Shown one piece after another: positions 60,501-64,000 of a DNA stretch of 64,000 bases. The notes under the pieces were generated by a model. That model worked only from the letters and a program-made list of their open reading frames with translations. It ran no database searches and was not told the origin of the DNA. The position numbers were made by a program, and so were the translations under genes. How positions within the stretch are numbered: the first letter of the stretch is position 1; the number at the start of each line of letters is the position of its first letter. Source of the DNA: Plasmopara viticola (lineage: Eukaryota > Oomycota > Peronosporomycetes > Peronosporales > Peronosporaceae); assembly GCA_001695595.3 (NCBI GenBank), contig MBPM02000001.1, positions 558,001-622,000 on the forward strand. Direction: 5' to 3'.

Positions 60501-63500
60501 GCTGTAAGCGTTTTTTTTAACGCGTGATGCAGCCGCTCCAAGTATCCACAAAACGCTCATTTCTGTGAAATCGGACACAATTTGCACGGCCTTCCCGCAA
60601 ACTGATTTTGGTATCTAATGCTTGCCGTCCAAGAAGTTTATGAACGGTAAATTTAAATGGAGCCAATTAGAGCTCTCCCACGTTTTTTGATACACTAAAG
60701 CATTATTCATACTGAAGGACCAGGCCTGTTGAACAATTTTTTCGAAGCGAATGAGTTATACGTAGCATTGCGACAAAAACACACCAGGTACCAGTGAAAT
60801 TATTAAGGCTGGTCACACCGTCTGAGAGTGTATGCTGGTCTTAAAGTACACTTACAAAGACGAATAACTAAATTCCAGCGACGTGCTGAAGCCTCGCTGT
60901 TGAACAAGACGATGATCGCAAGATCCAGGATAATCACCAGCCAATCACGCTCCTATATGTGGATTTGAAGCTGGGGCCAAAAATGCTGACTTATAGGTGG
61001 GATCAATATCAGGTGGCTTTTTTTTAACTTTAACTCACACCAATACGGAATTCTTTTGGGCTACGCATACTTGTGTCTTTGGGTCCAAAGCGTGATTATA
61101 AATTAAAGTCGGTGTGCTCTTTTTCCAATCATTTTTGCTGTTAAGTCGAGTAAATATGGTCCTGATGCACTTTGTGCTCGGTGGAGTATTCTGACAGCGA
61201 GCTTATTTTTTTTGGTGCACTGAAGTTTTTCGAGACTAAAGTCGATGGATAGTGGGTGAAAGGTAGTGGTGAAAGATGTGAACAGTGTTAAATGCGCGGG
61301 TATCATTTAGAGATGCTTTCGCGTGCCGGAACTTATAATAATGTCGTTCGTTTAGCTCACTACCACATCGTTTTGCACATATGCGACACATAAAAGCTTT
61401 CGCGGGCTGGTTTGAGCCCGTTTGAGCTGGGCACCGGAATTTGCCAGGGAGGTCTTCTTTCGTCAGCCATGATCGAGCTCTAGTTTATGCTTTTTTGACT
61501 TATTTATACGTGCAGCTTAGAGACTACACACCTTTTGGCGAGTTAGACCGATTAGCTTCGCAGATGATTTCGTTGTGATCTATGCCACGTGAAGTCTTAT
61601 TTCATTTGGCCGAACACTTCGAAGTGGCTTCCGGGATGAAGCTGAGCGAGAACAATACTGTGAGCTTCCTTTTGCCTTTAAATCGTCAAGGCTGAGCCTT
61701 TTCGCAAAGCCTTCTTTGACGCAGGGTGGGATTGTGGTTGAGAGGAAAATGTAGCCTTTCGTTAACGGCAGAAATGGTTAGATAAAAGTAGAGCAGACAA
61801 CTGTAATTTTTGCTGTCCAAAACAATAAGAGCCAAAATGCTGGGATTTTCTTACAATCTATGCCTTGTGAAACCAAAAAACTACTCGCGGAGATGCAAAA
61901 CAGAAAAGAAACTTGGTGTCACGGAGAACGAAAGCTTGATGATACTGCCACAAGTCGTTTTGGCGGTGGCGTGCATTTAAACCAGTGTATGTCGTATTTG
62001 CTTTGCTCTCCTTCTGTTGACTTTAGTCTATCACACTTCTCTCCAAGACTTGGCGGTTTCTTCCTCCTCACAAGAACAAAGAAGACCTTACATATATATT
62101 GGATATGATTCAAAGTATGCAGCTGCATATGCTCTACAAAGTAATTTTTACCAGCACAGACCCCTCCTTTTTGAAATGGCTTACATCAAACTTTTTTATC
62201 AAGTCAATATTTTAGAGTAAAGGCATTTGATACTCGGTATGCACCACTCGGGACCAGTCTATACGGCGCAATTTCAAGCCAAGCTTGTGTAGACTTTGTT
62301 CTTTTAACTTGGCGTAACCGTTTCGAGCGAAGAACACCTGTTTCCAAGTAAATTTGACAAGCTTATGATGGCTATTTGGTACAATGCGGACAACACCATG
62401 GTACGACGCTGACTGAATCAACGCGGATACAGTCTTAAGCTATTCTTTTAGCAGATCGAGCCTTTTTTACCCGTTTAAAATGCTTTGAGATTGTGGCACC
62501 ATAGACTTGCCTTAGTTTCTTTCACCAGAATGTTCGGGGAAAATTTCTTAGTGTGCGCTAACATTTCAGTTTTCTAAATAGAATCAGTCAACATCAAGGT
62601 TTATTAGTCGAATCAAGGCCAGGGTGTATGGGTTTCCCGCGCTCGGGTTACCGATACCGGGAAAAGTGGCTAATTTCAGCCTCGATTCAGAGTCCAGAAT
62701 TTTTTTCTCTCTCGTCTTGACTAGATATCCCTTTTCGCCCACGTATTTTCGGGTTTGTAAAGTGAAGAAGCATGTGCTGCCTATCTATTTGGACTTACTT
62801 TACTAGCTTCGCTGAATTTTGCATTTGATTCAGCATCTATTAAAAATCTATTGTATTGCTACAGCTCCAATAAGCTGGATGTTGCCCCTCAACTTTTTTG
62901 GTACTGTGGGCTTGCAGTAAATGGTTGGAGCTCTGCCTCGCCGTTTTACAAGGCTCGCTCTTAGCCAAGCTTAGGTCAGAGTCAATGTTGTGGCTAGAAA
63001 TCTAGCCCACGCCTTTGACCAGGTCTCGGCACGGTCGCATTGTGTGGACCTGGCTTTTTACTGCTTTTGGATTCTCCACAACGGTGATCACTTTCATGGC
63101 TTATTAATTTGGTGCCACGCCTGCTGTAAACAAATAGCTACGCCATTCCCGCCGCACTAACACTAACTGCTTCTTACCCTGGCGTATTGCAAGGACGAAT
63201 AAACGCACATGATGCACATAATTGGGTGACAAAAATGCTTGTTTGCTTACGCTTAAGCTTCTCTCCGTTAAAGGTGCCATCTCAACTGAGGTAGTGTACG
63301 TAAGTGCTCATTCGCGTGCTCGATCTATAAGCTTTGCGACAGTCAGAGACTTTCACTGTTGCTCCGTCTGTAACAATGCGGCTATCACTGCTTTTTGACC
63401 TCTCTGATCCTCTCTCTTCTTTCTTTTCCGCAAAAATCTTCATACGCATCGCAAGCTTCTGCGTAAATCTTAGACGCTGACGTCATCGACGTAGAAACTC

Positions 63501-63794
63501 TATCGTCTTCTGTACGATGCCTTTCAGCAGAGAAATACCTCCATACGTGCGACGATCGCATCGAATCCTTGTGCAGCCAAATATTGCATCATTTTGAGAC
63601 CGTCAGCTTGTTCAGCCGTCTTGTATGCTTAAGGCATGTAAGCATAATGCTTCATCGTTGCAGAGAGTCAAAAGAATCATGTGGAAATAGACCAACCAGA
63701 AGCTCATATTTATCTCTTAAATACTCTTTTGAAGATGTGCATATAACACAATAATTATTAAGGACCCAACGAATTCCTTTAAATTACCCGACCA
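57551..63794. other. Gene-poor region, no supported gene
   Basis: About 6.2 kb in which open frames stay under 90 codons. None has a recognisable domain, and neighbouring frames could not be spliced into a coherent protein. An 85-codon basic ATG frame on the minus strand (58139-58396) is the best candidate but has no match I know. No tRNA, tandem array or LTR was found. Confidence 0.55.
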
Positions 63795-64000
63795 ATGTTT
63801 CGTAGTAAAAAAAAAAATCAAGGAGGCCGCAAGCGGCGTGACGTGGAGGTGGAGAGTAGAGATGAGGTTTCTGCTGCCGTGCACGATGTCGAGAAGCAAC
63901 CGACCGGTCCAATCTTACCACTCAGCACCTCTGAAGAGGTCGAGAGTGATCTGCATATGCTAGGAAACCTGCGTCGCAGTCGCTCTCGTCCCATTAGAAG
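63795..64000 (+). CDS. 5' end of a gene cut by the window edge, basic N-terminus
   Basis: An ATG frame stays open for 68 codons to the end of the window. It begins Met-Phe-Arg-Ser followed by a Lys/Arg-rich run (KKKNQGGRKRRD), then acidic and Ser-rich residues, and an Arg/Ser cluster (LRRSRSRPIR) at the edge. The MFR...basic start resembles the N-terminus of PAXBP1/GCFC-type nuclear splicing factors, but this is weak evidence because such starts are low in complexity. A nuclear protein is likely; the family cannot be fixed without the rest. Confidence 0.6.
   Translation, partial: MFRSKKKNQGGRKRRDVEVESRDEVSAAVHDVEKQPTGPILPLSTSEEVESDLHMLGNLRRSRSRPIR

Overview
This is a eukaryotic nuclear window, most likely from an oomycete (stramenopile) that still makes flagellated zoospores. 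The reasons are short introns of about 39-78 nt with ordinary GT-AG ends, closely packed genes with divergent or convergent neighbours, a lipid-binding/FYVE/GAF protein of the kind that is expanded in oomycetes, oomycete-like initiator motifs at two starts, and an axonemal inner-arm dynein heavy chain. Downy mildews that lack zoospores would be expected to have lost such a dynein. I cannot name the genus from sequence alone.

The window holds gene islands separated by gene-poor stretches. Island 1 (4.8-15.3 kb) has a five-exon fluoride channel (FEX/CrcB) on the minus strand, a divergent three-exon BRWD/PHIP-type chromatin reader, and a convergent FYVE-GAF protein. Island 2 (24.8-30.4 kb) has an F-box/SNF2/RING helicase, a two-exon aspartyl/asparaginyl beta-hydroxylase and, divergent from it by only 69 bp, GINS subunit PSF3. 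Island 3 (37.8-57.6 kb) has a RING membrane protein whose RING is split by an intron, a dynein heavy chain in one exon of over 12.6 kb plus a 24-nt first exon, an INTS6-like Integrator subunit, complex I LYR subunit NDUFA6, and a six-exon BAR-domain gene. A further gene starts at 63795 and runs off the right edge.

The gene-poor stretches (1-4.8, 15.3-24.8, 30.4-37.8 and 57.6-63.8 kb) contain no open frame longer than chance would allow. They look like eroded sequence, with one LTR-like segment containing two hairpins near 36.75 kb and some coding-like remnants.

The genes do not form one pathway. They are housekeeping functions: chromatin reading and remodelling (BRWD, SNF2), replication (PSF3), RNA processing (INTS6), respiration (NDUFA6), ion detoxification (FEX), membrane traffic or shaping (FYVE, BAR), protein modification (hydroxylase, RING) and motility (dynein). 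I see no prokaryote-style defence system, CRISPR array, tRNA or rRNA. The most useful results are two complete genes (FEX and BAR) that only appear after splicing several short exons, and unusual domain fusions in BRWD and SNF2.
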